In this document: positions 25,302 to 34,646 of the stretch, in pieces
Numbering within the stretch: position 1 is the stretch's first letter
Layout of the letters: each line of letters opens with the position of its first letter
Assembly (NCBI GenBank): GCA_024236055.1
Contig: JACKLF010000002.1
Span: forward strand, 587,526-651,525
Source of the DNA: Alphaproteobacteria bacterium
GTDB lineage: Bacteria > Pseudomonadota > Alphaproteobacteria > Micropepsales > Micropepsaceae
Direction of reading: 5' to 3'
Length of the DNA stretch: 64,000 nucleotides
Made by a program: the position numbers and the translations under genes
Notes under the pieces: generated by a model
Database searches by the model: none
What the model was told of the DNA's origin: nothing
Seen by the model: only the letters and a program-made list of their open reading frames with translations

Positions 25302-25799
25302 ATGGAACGGACAGACAACCAGATGGACGGACAGCCAAGCCGCTATCGCCCGCTGATGTTCTTCCTGCTGGCCACACTGGGCGTGGGCGCCACCGCCAGC
25401 CTGTTCACCACCCCCAGCATTCCCGGCTGGTATGCCGGGCTGATCAAGCCCTCCTTCAATCCGCCCAACTGGGTGTTCGCGCCGGTCTGGACCACGCTCT
25501 ATGTCATGATGGCGGTGGCGGCCTGGCGGGTGTGGCGCAGGACCGGCCTGAAAGACCGGGCCCTTTACGCCTTCTGGGCGCAGCTTTTCCTGAACTTCTG
25601 CTGGAGCGGAATTTTCTTCGCGCTGCACCAGCCCGGCCTGGCGCTGGCCGAACTGCTGCTGCTGGATGCGGTGCTGCTGGTCACGCTGGTGCTGTTCTGG
25701 GGCCGCGACCGGCTGGCGGGCCTGCTGATGGCGCCCTATCTGGCCTGGACCAGCTTCGCCAGCCTGCTGAACTACGAAATCTGGCGCCTGAACGGGTGA
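25302..25799 (+). CDS. tspO: TspO/MBR family tryptophan-rich sensory protein
   Basis: 165 residues, five predicted transmembrane helices. Family motifs are WYAGLIKPSFNPPNWVFAPV and the C-terminal YLAWTSFASLLNYEIWRLN. TspO binds tetrapyrroles and in Rhodobacter links them to photosynthesis gene control and stress responses; no tetrapyrrole genes are adjacent here. The ATG at 25302 has GAGAGGAA upstream. It diverges from the DUF885 gene. Confidence 0.92.
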   Translation: MERTDNQMDGQPSRYRPLMFFLLATLGVGATASLFTTPSIPGWYAGLIKPSFNPPNWVFAPVWTTLYVMMAVAAWRVWRRTGLKDRALYAFWAQLFLNFCWSGIFFALHQPGLALAELLLLDAVLLVTLVLFWGRDRLAGLLMAPYLAWTSFASLLNYEIWRLNG

Positions 25800-25835
25800 A
25801 GTTGCCACCGAAAAGGCCCTGATTCGCCCACAAGG

Positions 25836-25864
25836 CTTGGCATTTCCGGGGCCCCTCCCTATAT
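25836..25864 (+). promoter_or_regulatory. Sigma-32 type heat-shock promoter of dnaK
   Basis: CTTG at 25836-25839, an 18-base spacer, then CCTATAT at 25858-25864. This agrees exactly with the alphaproteobacterial heat-shock promoter consensus CTTG-N17/18-CYTATNT. The dnaK start lies 118 bases downstream, leaving a long 5' UTR. Confidence 0.65.
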
Positions 25865-25982
25865 ACCCCCTGTGGTGAGCATGGGCTTCGGGGCCTTGCT
25901 CATTTTGTCAAAGAATTCAATGGGATGGATCGGAGGACGCCGCAAGGGTCAGGACCCCATGCCCGTTTGAGAGGAACTCGCA

Positions 25983-27914
<1,932 letters not shown>

Positions 27915-27926
27915 TAGACACAAAAC

Positions 27927-28015
27927 CTTCTCCCCCTTCCATGCGAAGCATGTAGAAGGGGGAGGTGGCACAGCGATGGGTCGGCGGCGCCGACCGAGCT
28001 GTGCCGGAGGGGGTC
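27927..28015 (-). repeat. Two-hairpin intergenic repeat, copy 1 (dnaK-dnaJ gap)
   Basis: First hairpin: CTCCCCCTTC (27930-27939) pairs with GAAGGGGGAG (27955-27964) around CATGC-GAA-GCATG. Second hairpin: GGCACAG (27967-27973) pairs with CTGTGCC (27999-28005), with GGTCGGC/GCCGACC inside. It ends GGAGGGGGT, just ahead of dnaJ. The copies at 29171, 42895, 52344, 52479 and 60516 share this architecture. Confidence 0.85.
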
Positions 28016-28025
28016 GAGTTTTATA

Positions 28026-29171
28026 ATGAGCGCCAAGCGTTGCTATTACGAGACCCTGGAGGTCGCAAAAGGCTGCGACGGAAGCACACTGAAATCCGCC
28101 TATCGCAAGCTGGCGATGCAGTTTCATCCCGACCGCAATCCCGGCGACAACACCGCCGAAGTCAAATTCAAGGAAATCAACGAGGCCTATGACGTCCTGA
28201 AGGACGATCAGAAGCGCGCGGCCTATGACCGTTTCGGCCACGCCGCCTTCGAGGGCGGCATGGGGGCGGCGGGCGCCCGCGCCGGCGGCCATCCCTTCGG
28301 CGATTTCGCCGGCTCGTTCAGCGACGTGTTCGAGGACCTGTTCGGCGACATCATGGGCGCGCGCGCGCGTGGGGCACGGCGCAACCGCGGCGCCGACCTG
28401 CGCTACAATCTGGAAATCACGTTGGAAGAGGCCTTCAACGGCCGCAGCGCCGAGATCAACATTCCCACCCAGGTCGCCTGCGACGTGTGCAGCGGATCGG
28501 GCGCGGAGCCCGGCCATGCCGCCGAAACCTGTCCCACCTGCGCCGGCCACGGCAAGGTGCGCGCCACCCAGGGCTTCTTCACCATCGAACGCACCTGCGG
28601 CGGCTGCCGCGGCACCGGCAAGATCATCCGCCATCCCTGCAAGGCCTGCCGCGGTTCGGGCCTGATGCAGAAGGAGCGCACGCTGAATGTCGACGTGCCG
28701 CCCGGGGTCGAGGAAGGCACCCGCATCCGCCTGTCGGGCGAAGGCCAGGCGGGGCTGAACGGCGGGCCGTCCGGCGACCTCTATATTTTCCTGACCGTGC
28801 GCGAGCACGCCATCTTCCAGCGCGACGGCCACGATTTGCATTGCCGCGTGCCGGTCAGCTTCGTCACCGCCGCGATGGGCGGGTCGATGGAAGTGCCCAC
28901 CCTGGATGGCGGGCGCGCCAATGTGAAGATTCCCGAAGGCGCCCAGCCGGGCCGCCAGTTCCGCCTGAAGGGCAAGGGCATGCCGGTGCTGCGCAGCGCC
29001 CAGCGCGGCGACCTGTATGTCGAACTGGCGGTGGAAACCCCGGTCAAGCTGTCCAAGCGGCAGAAGGAACTGCTGCGCGAATTCGAGGCCGAGAGCCAGA
29101 GCGGCTGCCACCCGGAGGCCGAAGGCTTCCTGGCCAGGCTGAAGGAATTCTGGAGCGGAAACTGTTCCTGA
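28026..29171 (+). CDS. dnaJ: Chaperone protein DnaJ (Hsp40)
   Basis: 381 residues. J-domain with the HPD motif (MQFHPDRNPGD, about residue 36), a Gly/Phe-rich linker, and four zinc-binding CxxCxGxG repeats (CDVCSGSG, CPTCAGHG, CGGCRGTG, CKACRGSG), then the two substrate-binding beta domains. It delivers clients to DnaK and stimulates its ATPase. The only Shine-Dalgarno-like sequence before the ATG is the GGAGGGGG end of the intergenic repeat (28006-28013), at slightly long spacing. The gene is bracketed by two inverted copies of that repeat; the second starts at its stop codon. Confidence 0.96.
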   Translation: MSAKRCYYETLEVAKGCDGSTLKSAYRKLAMQFHPDRNPGDNTAEVKFKEINEAYDVLKDDQKRAAYDRFGHAAFEGGMGAAGARAGGHPFGDFAGSFSDVFEDLFGDIMGARARGARRNRGADLRYNLEITLEEAFNGRSAEINIPTQVACDVCSGSGAEPGHAAETCPTCAGHGKVRATQGFFTIERTCGGCRGTGKIIRHPCKACRGSGLMQKERTLNVDVPPGVEEGTRIRLSGEGQAGLNGGPSGDLYIFLTVREHAIFQRDGHDLHCRVPVSFVTAAMGGSMEVPTLDGGRANVKIPEGAQPGRQFRLKGKGMPVLRSAQRGDLYVELAVETPVKLSKRQKELLREFEAESQSGCHPEAEGFLARLKEFWSGNCS

Positions 29172-29268
29172 CCCCCTCCGGTTTCAGCTTTCGCTCGCCT
29201 CTCAAGAGGTCGGCTTCGCCCGCTGAAACCACCTCCCCCTCCCATGTGCTGACGCACATGAGGGGAAG
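29171..29268 (+). repeat. Two-hairpin intergenic repeat, copy 2 (directly after dnaJ)
   Basis: Begins ACCCCCTCCGG on the last base of the dnaJ stop. Stem TTTCAGC/GCTGAAA (29182-29188 with 29222-29228), then CCACCTCCCC and a hairpin CATGTGC-TGAC-GCACATG flanked by CTCCC/GGGGA. Opposite orientation to copy 1. The rest of the gap to 29416 holds nothing I can name. Confidence 0.8.
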
Positions 29269-29416
29269 GCGGGTCTGGGCAGGCCCCGGCGCCCAAATCT
29301 GCAACGAGCCCTTTCTCCAAGCCGTTCTTTTGCCGTAGGATTTTCCTGTCCTGCCAAGAATTGCCGCAAAGGCCGGTCGGGAAGGCCAGCCAAAAAGGCC
29401 AGAAAGAGATTTCGCC

Positions 29417-30007
29417 GTGACAGCCAGAACATTTCCCCGGCCCCCCTCTCCCCTGGCGGACAATCTGCGCTTCCTGCGCGCGCTGATCGCGCGGCCCAAG
29501 AATGTCGGGGCGGTGCTGCCCTCCAGCCCGGCTTTGTCCCAGGCCATCGCCCGCCAGATCGGCAATCCCCATGCCGGCCCGGTGCTGGAGCTGGGGCCCG
29601 GCACCGGCTCCATCACCCAGGCGATCCTGCAGCATGGCGTGCCGGCGAACCGGCTGACGGCGGTGGAATTCGATCCCGACCTAGCCGCCGAACTGGCCGG
29701 GCGCTATGCCGGGGTGCAGGTGATCGAAGGCGACGCCTTCAACCTGGACAGCACACTGGGGCCGCACAATCGCGCCCCCTTTGCCGCCATCGTTTCGGGC
29801 CTGCCGCTGCTGAATTTCCCGCTGGCCACCCGGCGCACCTATATGGAAGGGCTGGCCCGCCATCTGGCGCCGGGCGCGCCGATCATCCAGTTCTCCTATG
29901 GCACCAACGCGCCGGTCACCCCGCCCAAGGGTTTTGGCGTGCGCCGCGCCGCGCTGGTCTGGGCCAACATCCCGCCCGCCCGCGTCTGGGTCTATCGCCG
30001 CACCTGA
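29417..30007 (+). CDS. Phospholipid N-methyltransferase-like SAM methyltransferase
   Basis: 196 residues. The opening FLRALIARPKNVGAVLPSSPALSQAIA is typical of COG3963 (Rhodobacter PmtA-like) enzymes and related rRNA dimethylase-fold proteins. SAM motif I is VLELGPGTGSITQAIL, with AVEFDPDLAAELAGRY and GDAFNL following. The likely role is methylation of phosphatidylethanolamine towards phosphatidylcholine at the membrane, by family resemblance only. Together with btaAB it suggests a flexible head-group repertoire. Confidence 0.75.
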   Translation: MTARTFPRPPSPLADNLRFLRALIARPKNVGAVLPSSPALSQAIARQIGNPHAGPVLELGPGTGSITQAILQHGVPANRLTAVEFDPDLAAELAGRYAGVQVIEGDAFNLDSTLGPHNRAPFAAIVSGLPLLNFPLATRRTYMEGLARHLAPGAPIIQFSYGTNAPVTPPKGFGVRRAALVWANIPPARVWVYRRT

Positions 30008-30036
30008 AAATGCTGCGCCTTATGCTGCAGCAAAAA

Positions 30037-30064
30037 GGTGCAGCATAGCGATCTATGCTGCACC
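30037..30064 (-). terminator. pckA terminator
   Basis: A perfect 12-bp inverted repeat (30037-30048 with 30053-30064, 4-base loop) is followed on the minus strand by TTTTTGC. It lies 33 bases past the pckA stop and between two convergent genes; on the plus strand it lacks a U-run. Confidence 0.85.
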
Positions 30065-30096
30065 CCATATTGCGCGGTAAGTAGTTGATTTAACTG

Positions 30097-31692
30097 CTAT
30101 TCAGCCGCCTCGGCCAGGACCGGAGCCGCGGCCAGCACATCGTCCCCGACATGGGCCTCGAACTTCTTGAAGTTCTCGCGGAACATGCGGGCCAGCTTCT
30201 GGGCCTGGGCGTCGTACGCGTCCTTGTCGGCCCAGGTGTCGCGCGGGTTCAGGATGGCCGTGTCCACCCCCGGCACCGCCACCGGCACCCGGAAGCGGAA
30301 ATTGGGATCGACCCGCATCTCCACATTGGCCAGCGATCCGTCCAGCGCGGCGTTGAGCAGGGCGCGGGTCGCCTTGATCGGCATGCGGTTGCCGGTGCCG
30401 AAGGCCCCGCCGGTCCAGCCGGTATTGACCAGCCAGCAGTCGGCCTGGTGCTGGCCGATCAGCTCGCGCAGCAGGTTGCCGTATTCCGACGGATGGCGCG
30501 GCATGAAGGGCGCGCCGAAGCAGGTCGAGAAGGTCGGCTGCGGTTCCTTGCCCAACCCCTTTTCCGTGCCCGCCACCTTGGCGGTGAAGCCGGACAGGAA
30601 GTGATACATCGCCTGGCTGGGCGTCAGCTTGGCGATGGGCGGCAGCACACCAAAGGCATCGGCGGTCAGCATGATGACATTGCTGGGATGGCCGGTGCGC
30701 CCGGTGGCGCTGGCGTTGGGGATGAAATCGATGGGATAGGCGGCGCGGGTGTTTTCCGCATAGGTCGCGTCATCCAGGTCCAGGGCGCGGGTGGCTTCGT
30801 CCATCACCACATTCTCCAGCACCGTGCCGAAGCGTTCGGTGGTCGAGAAGATTTCCGGTTCGGCCTCACGGCTCAGGCGGATCACCTTGGCATAGCAGCC
30901 GCCCTCGATGTTGAAGATGCCGTTCTCGCTCCAGCCATGCTCGTCATCGCCGATCAGCGTGCGGCTGGCATCGGCCGACAGGGTGGTCTTGCCGGTGCCG
31001 GAAAGGCCGAAAAATATGGCCGATTTGTCGTCGGCGCCGACATTGGCCGAGCAGTGCATGCTCATCACGCCCTTGGCCGGCAGCAGATAGTTCATGATGG
31101 TGAAGACCGACTTCTTCATCTCGCCGGCATAGGAGGTGCCGCCGATCAGCACGATCTTCTTGGCGAAGTTCACCGCGATCACCGTGCCGCTGACACAGCC
31201 ATGGCGCGCCGGGTCGGCGGTGAAGCTGGGCAGGTCGATGATGGTGAATTCCGGGTCGAAGCCCTTCAGCTCCTCGGCGGTCGGGCGGATCAAGAGGTGA
31301 TGCACGAACAGCGAGTGCCAGGCATATTCGGTGATGATGCGCACCGAAATGCGGTGGGTCAGGTCGGCGCCGCCGAACAGGTCCTTGGCGAACAGCTCCT
31401 TGCCCTCGGCAAAGGCCATCATGTCGGCATGCAGCGTGTCGAACTGCGCCGGGGTCATCGCCTTGTTGTTGTCCCACCACACCGCCTTTTCGGTGCTGTC
31501 GTCGCGCACGACGAACTTGTCGCCCGCCGAACGGCCGGTGTGCTGGCCGGTGCGCACCACCAGCGGACCGTTGGCGGCAACATGGCCTTCCCCGCGGCGC
31601 ACCGCTTCCTCGTAAAGCGCCGGCGCGCTCAGATTCAGATTCACCCGGGCCAGATTGCGAAGCCCGTGGCGGGCAAGACTGTTGTCGGACAT
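30097..31692 (-). CDS. pckA: Phosphoenolpyruvate carboxykinase (ATP)
   Basis: 531 residues. Kinase-1a P-loop GLSGTGKTTLSADASRTL with the kinase-2 metal site GDDEHGW, plus the PEPCK-specific region NYLLPAKGVMSMHCSANVG and the adenine-binding RVPVAVPGVDTAILNPRDTW. It makes phosphoenolpyruvate from oxaloacetate, opening gluconeogenesis; with MaeB it sets the PEP-pyruvate-oxaloacetate node. The upstream region (31693-31914), shared with the divergent ThiF-family gene, is relatively AT-rich and likely holds both promoters. Confidence 0.96.
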   Translation of the reverse strand: MSDNSLARHGLRNLARVNLNLSAPALYEEAVRRGEGHVAANGPLVVRTGQHTGRSAGDKFVVRDDSTEKAVWWDNNKAMTPAQFDTLHADMMAFAEGKELFAKDLFGGADLTHRISVRIITEYAWHSLFVHHLLIRPTAEELKGFDPEFTIIDLPSFTADPARHGCVSGTVIAVNFAKKIVLIGGTSYAGEMKKSVFTIMNYLLPAKGVMSMHCSANVGADDKSAIFFGLSGTGKTTLSADASRTLIGDDEHGWSENGIFNIEGGCYAKVIRLSREAEPEIFSTTERFGTVLENVVMDEATRALDLDDATYAENTRAAYPIDFIPNASATGRTGHPSNVIMLTADAFGVLPPIAKLTPSQAMYHFLSGFTAKVAGTEKGLGKEPQPTFSTCFGAPFMPRHPSEYGNLLRELIGQHQADCWLVNTGWTGGAFGTGNRMPIKATRALLNAALDGSLANVEMRVDPNFRFRVPVAVPGVDTAILNPRDTWADKDAYDAQAQKLARMFRENFKKFEAHVGDDVLAAAPVLAEAAE

Positions 31693-31914
31693 GGAGACTC
31701 CAGAGGAAGGCCAGAAGAAAAAGACCCCGATGCGGGGACGGAAATGGCCCGCAACCTACCCCCCCGGAAGGCGCGTCACAAATGTATACAGATGCGATGA
31801 AATAAACTTTCGCTTCAAAGACTTATGCTTTCCGGCACTTTTTGCAGAGCAGCATGACGGGCGGCGCATTTGTCACGCCGTTGTCACCCCGCAAAGCCGC
31901 GACTAGGAAGGTGC

Positions 31915-32727
31915 ATGACCGTACCGGACACCCCCATGCGTGACGACGAACTGGACCGTTATGCCCGCCATCTGGTGCTGCGCCAGCTTGGCGGCGCAGG
32001 CCAGGCCAGGCTGCGTGCCGCCAGAGTGCTGGTGGTGGGCGCGGGCGGGCTGGGCAGCCCCGCCGCGCTCTACCTGGCCGCCGCCGGGGTCGGCACGCTG
32101 GGCCTGGCCGATGACGACGCGGTCAGCCTGTCCAACCTGCAGCGGCAGATCCTGTTTCGCACCGCCGATGTGGGCCGCCCCAAGGTGGAGGCGGGGGCAG
32201 AGGCGCTGAAGGCCCTCAATCCGGGGGTGCAGGTGATCCCCCATCCGCTGCGGGTGACGGCGGACAATGTCGCCGGACTGATCGCCGGCTATGACCTGAT
32301 CGCCGACGGCAGCGACAATTTCCCCACCCGCTTCCTGCTGGGGGACGCCTGTTTTGCCGCCGCCAAGCCGCTGGTGTCGGCAGCGGTGACCGAGTTCGAG
32401 GGGCAGCTTGCGGTCTGGAAAGCCTATGCCGCGCGGGGGCGTCTGCCCTGCCATCGCTGCCTGTTCCCCGCCCCGCCGCCGCCCGGCAGCGTGCCCAACT
32501 GTTCGGAAGCCGGGGTTCTGGGCGCCGCCGCCGGGGTGATGGGGGCGCTTCAGGCGCTGGAAGTGATCAAGGAAATCGCCGGAATCGGAGAACCGCTGGC
32601 CGGCAAGCTGCTGGTCTATGAGGCGCTGGCGGCGCGGTTTCGCACCATTTTCGTGCCCGCCGACCCGGCCTGCGCCCTGTGCGGACCGGATGGCGCAAAA
32701 GCGCCCCAAAAGTCGCCCCAGGCTTAA
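31915..32727 (+). CDS. ThiF/MoeB/HesA-family adenylyltransferase
   Basis: 270 residues. E1-like fold: Rossmann VLVVGAGGLGSPAALYLAAAGVG, adenylation-site Asp in LADDDAVSLSNLQRQILF (Arg and Gln conserved), DGSDNFPTRFLLGD, and two CxxC pairs for zinc (CHRC and CALC). It adenylates the C-terminus of a sulfur-carrier protein, MoaD or ThiS. The carrier is not adjacent, so MoeB and ThiF cannot be separated. The ATG at 31915 has AGGAAGG upstream. Confidence 0.88.
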   Translation: MTVPDTPMRDDELDRYARHLVLRQLGGAGQARLRAARVLVVGAGGLGSPAALYLAAAGVGTLGLADDDAVSLSNLQRQILFRTADVGRPKVEAGAEALKALNPGVQVIPHPLRVTADNVAGLIAGYDLIADGSDNFPTRFLLGDACFAAAKPLVSAAVTEFEGQLAVWKAYAARGRLPCHRCLFPAPPPPGSVPNCSEAGVLGAAAGVMGALQALEVIKEIAGIGEPLAGKLLVYEALAARFRTIFVPADPACALCGPDGAKAPQKSPQA

Positions 32728-32762
32728 CCCCCGCTTAAAACCAAGTCCTGCAAATTACGCAT

Positions 32763-34514
32763 ATGGGACAGGAAGTTCATTTCGAAATCTTCCGGCGGGT
32801 CGGCGCGCGCGGCGGCTGGTCGCTGCATGAGGTGCGCTCGGGCCGGGACGAAGCCATCCGCATCGCCCAGGAGATGATGGCCGGCGAAAACGCCACCGGC
32901 GTCAAGGTCATGAAAGAGACCTACAATGACGAGACCGGCGACTTTCTGAGCCTGAAAATTTTCGAGGAAGGCCACAACCAGGTCAAACTGGCACCCGCGG
33001 AAGAAGACGTGCCGCACGCCCTTCCCTGCTTCAAGCCGGACGATCTTTATTCCTATCATGCGCGCCAGACCATGACGCGCCTGCTGGCCGACTTTTTGGC
33101 CCGCAACAAGGTCACCATCACCGAGCTGATTCACCGCGCCGACCTTCTGGAGAAGTTCGAGGCCACCGGCACCGCCTATCAGCATGCGGTGCAGAAGGTG
33201 GCCGTGGCCCAGGCGTCATCCACCAAGACGCCGGTGCAGCAGATCATCAAGAGCCTGAACGAACTGACCACCCAGGCCATCAACCGCGTCTATCGCGACC
33301 AGCGCGCCGGCAAGTTTCCGGAAGCCGGCGCCGGCCAGTTCGCCGACCTGGCGCGCAGGCTTTGCGCCCAGGGCGGCGGCGAGGCGGCCTATCTGTTCAA
33401 CGCCGCGCTGGCCAACCACCTGAAAGCGGCAAACGGCTGGGACGAAAAGGTCGGCATGCTGATTGCCGTCATGGAAGAGGCGCCCAAGGAAAAGACGCCC
33501 GAGCAGGAAGCCGTGCGCAAACTCATCCTGACCTCGGTGGATGTGATGATCGCCGAAGTCCTGGGCGGCTCGGCGGCCCTGCATGAGCTGATGGGCGCCG
33601 CCGACAATCTGGGCCAGGCGCTGATGAACCTGGTTTCGCTGTTCCTGGGCAAGCCGCTTACCGGCGCCAGGGACGGCCTGCTGGCGCTGACCAGCCACTT
33701 TGCCGCCGACACGCTGCCCAATGCGCGCACCGCGGTCGCCCATCGCCTGGTTGCCGAGTTCAAGGCCAACAAGCGGCTGTGCCCCAAGTCGATGGTCGAA
33801 GAACTGAAGATGCTGCGCAAGATCGCCAATTCGATCGTGCTGGGCGTCGGCAAGTATATGAGCCACGAGGATCTGGTCGCGGCCTTCACCCTGCGCTCCA
33901 AGCGGCTGGTCACGCCCGAAGGGCTGGGCCGCCATATCGGCGATGCGCCCCCGGACGAAAAACTGGACCAGCTTCTGTTCGTGGAAGAGAACATCATCGG
34001 CGCCGAGAACAAGCGGCTTCTGGCGAGCTTCATCCTGCCGATCCTGAACGCCGCGCCGTTCGAGACCCATTTCGTCACCGCCAAGACGCCGGTGCTGACC
34101 CGCCTGCAACGTCTGGCCCAGCTTCAGGCGCGCGTGCGCCGCAGCGGCTTCATCGACGTGACCCGCGACGAGATCGCCGCCAAGCTGGATTCGGTCGCCG
34201 TTCAGGTCGAGGCGCGCGGGCGGCTGTTCGAATCGATCGAGGCGCGCCCCGGCAGCCCCGTCGAAAAGGCCCAGACACTGCTGCGGCTGGCGGCGGGCGG
34301 CATGCTGACCGAAGGCATTCTGTCGGCCAAGGCGCGCGACCTGATCCTGGGGCACCTGTCTCAGCCGGGCTTCCTGACCGGTTACATGGCTGCCCAGACC
34401 GCCGAAGCCGGCGGCGCCAAGCCCGACAGCGAGAAGCTGATGGCCGGGCTGATGGAAACGCTGGGCAAGGCAGGCATCACCGCCGAAACCGGCCTGAAGA
34501 ACATCGCTGCCTGA
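32763..34514 (+). CDS. Uncharacterised 583-residue helical protein
   Basis: I do not recognise the family. The first 75 residues (EVHFEIFRRVGARGGWSLHEVRSG...DEAIRIAQEMM) look like a small alpha/beta domain that repeats the style of bacterial stress adaptor N-termini. The rest is almost entirely helical with no transmembrane segment or signal peptide, so it is cytoplasmic. Repeated helix pairs (residues 150-520, for example DLARRLCAQGGGEAAYLFNAALANHLK) suggest an alpha-solenoid. Codon use and GC match the core genes, and the ATG follows the ThiF-family stop by 35 bp, so co-transcription is possible. Looks like a conserved alphaproteobacterial protein rather than an acquired one. Confidence 0.75.
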   Translation: MGQEVHFEIFRRVGARGGWSLHEVRSGRDEAIRIAQEMMAGENATGVKVMKETYNDETGDFLSLKIFEEGHNQVKLAPAEEDVPHALPCFKPDDLYSYHARQTMTRLLADFLARNKVTITELIHRADLLEKFEATGTAYQHAVQKVAVAQASSTKTPVQQIIKSLNELTTQAINRVYRDQRAGKFPEAGAGQFADLARRLCAQGGGEAAYLFNAALANHLKAANGWDEKVGMLIAVMEEAPKEKTPEQEAVRKLILTSVDVMIAEVLGGSAALHELMGAADNLGQALMNLVSLFLGKPLTGARDGLLALTSHFAADTLPNARTAVAHRLVAEFKANKRLCPKSMVEELKMLRKIANSIVLGVGKYMSHEDLVAAFTLRSKRLVTPEGLGRHIGDAPPDEKLDQLLFVEENIIGAENKRLLASFILPILNAAPFETHFVTAKTPVLTRLQRLAQLQARVRRSGFIDVTRDEIAAKLDSVAVQVEARGRLFESIEARPGSPVEKAQTLLRLAAGGMLTEGILSAKARDLILGHLSQPGFLTGYMAAQTAEAGGAKPDSEKLMAGLMETLGKAGITAETGLKNIAA

Positions 34515-34556
34515 TTTGAGCCTGTGCCTTAAGCGCCGAAATCGCGGCGCGTGGAA

Positions 34557-34635
34557 TTTTGCGATCTGAGCAGGCGCGAGGAGCGATGTGGGCATGACGC
34601 CCATGAGCGACGAGCGACGCACTCAGGACGCAAAA
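34557..34635. other. 79-nt symmetrical hairpin between convergent genes
   Basis: Outer arms 34557-34570 and 34622-34635 are complementary at 12 of 14 positions; an inner stem TGGGC/GCCCA is centred on the same point (34596). Between them lie direct repeats of GAGCGA rather than complementary bases. The hairpin sits between the 583-residue gene and polA; the outer arm ends in A or T runs on both strands (TTTTGCG, CGCAAAA), so a bidirectional terminator is likely. Confidence 0.55.
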
Positions 34636-34646
34636 GGACCGCGCTG

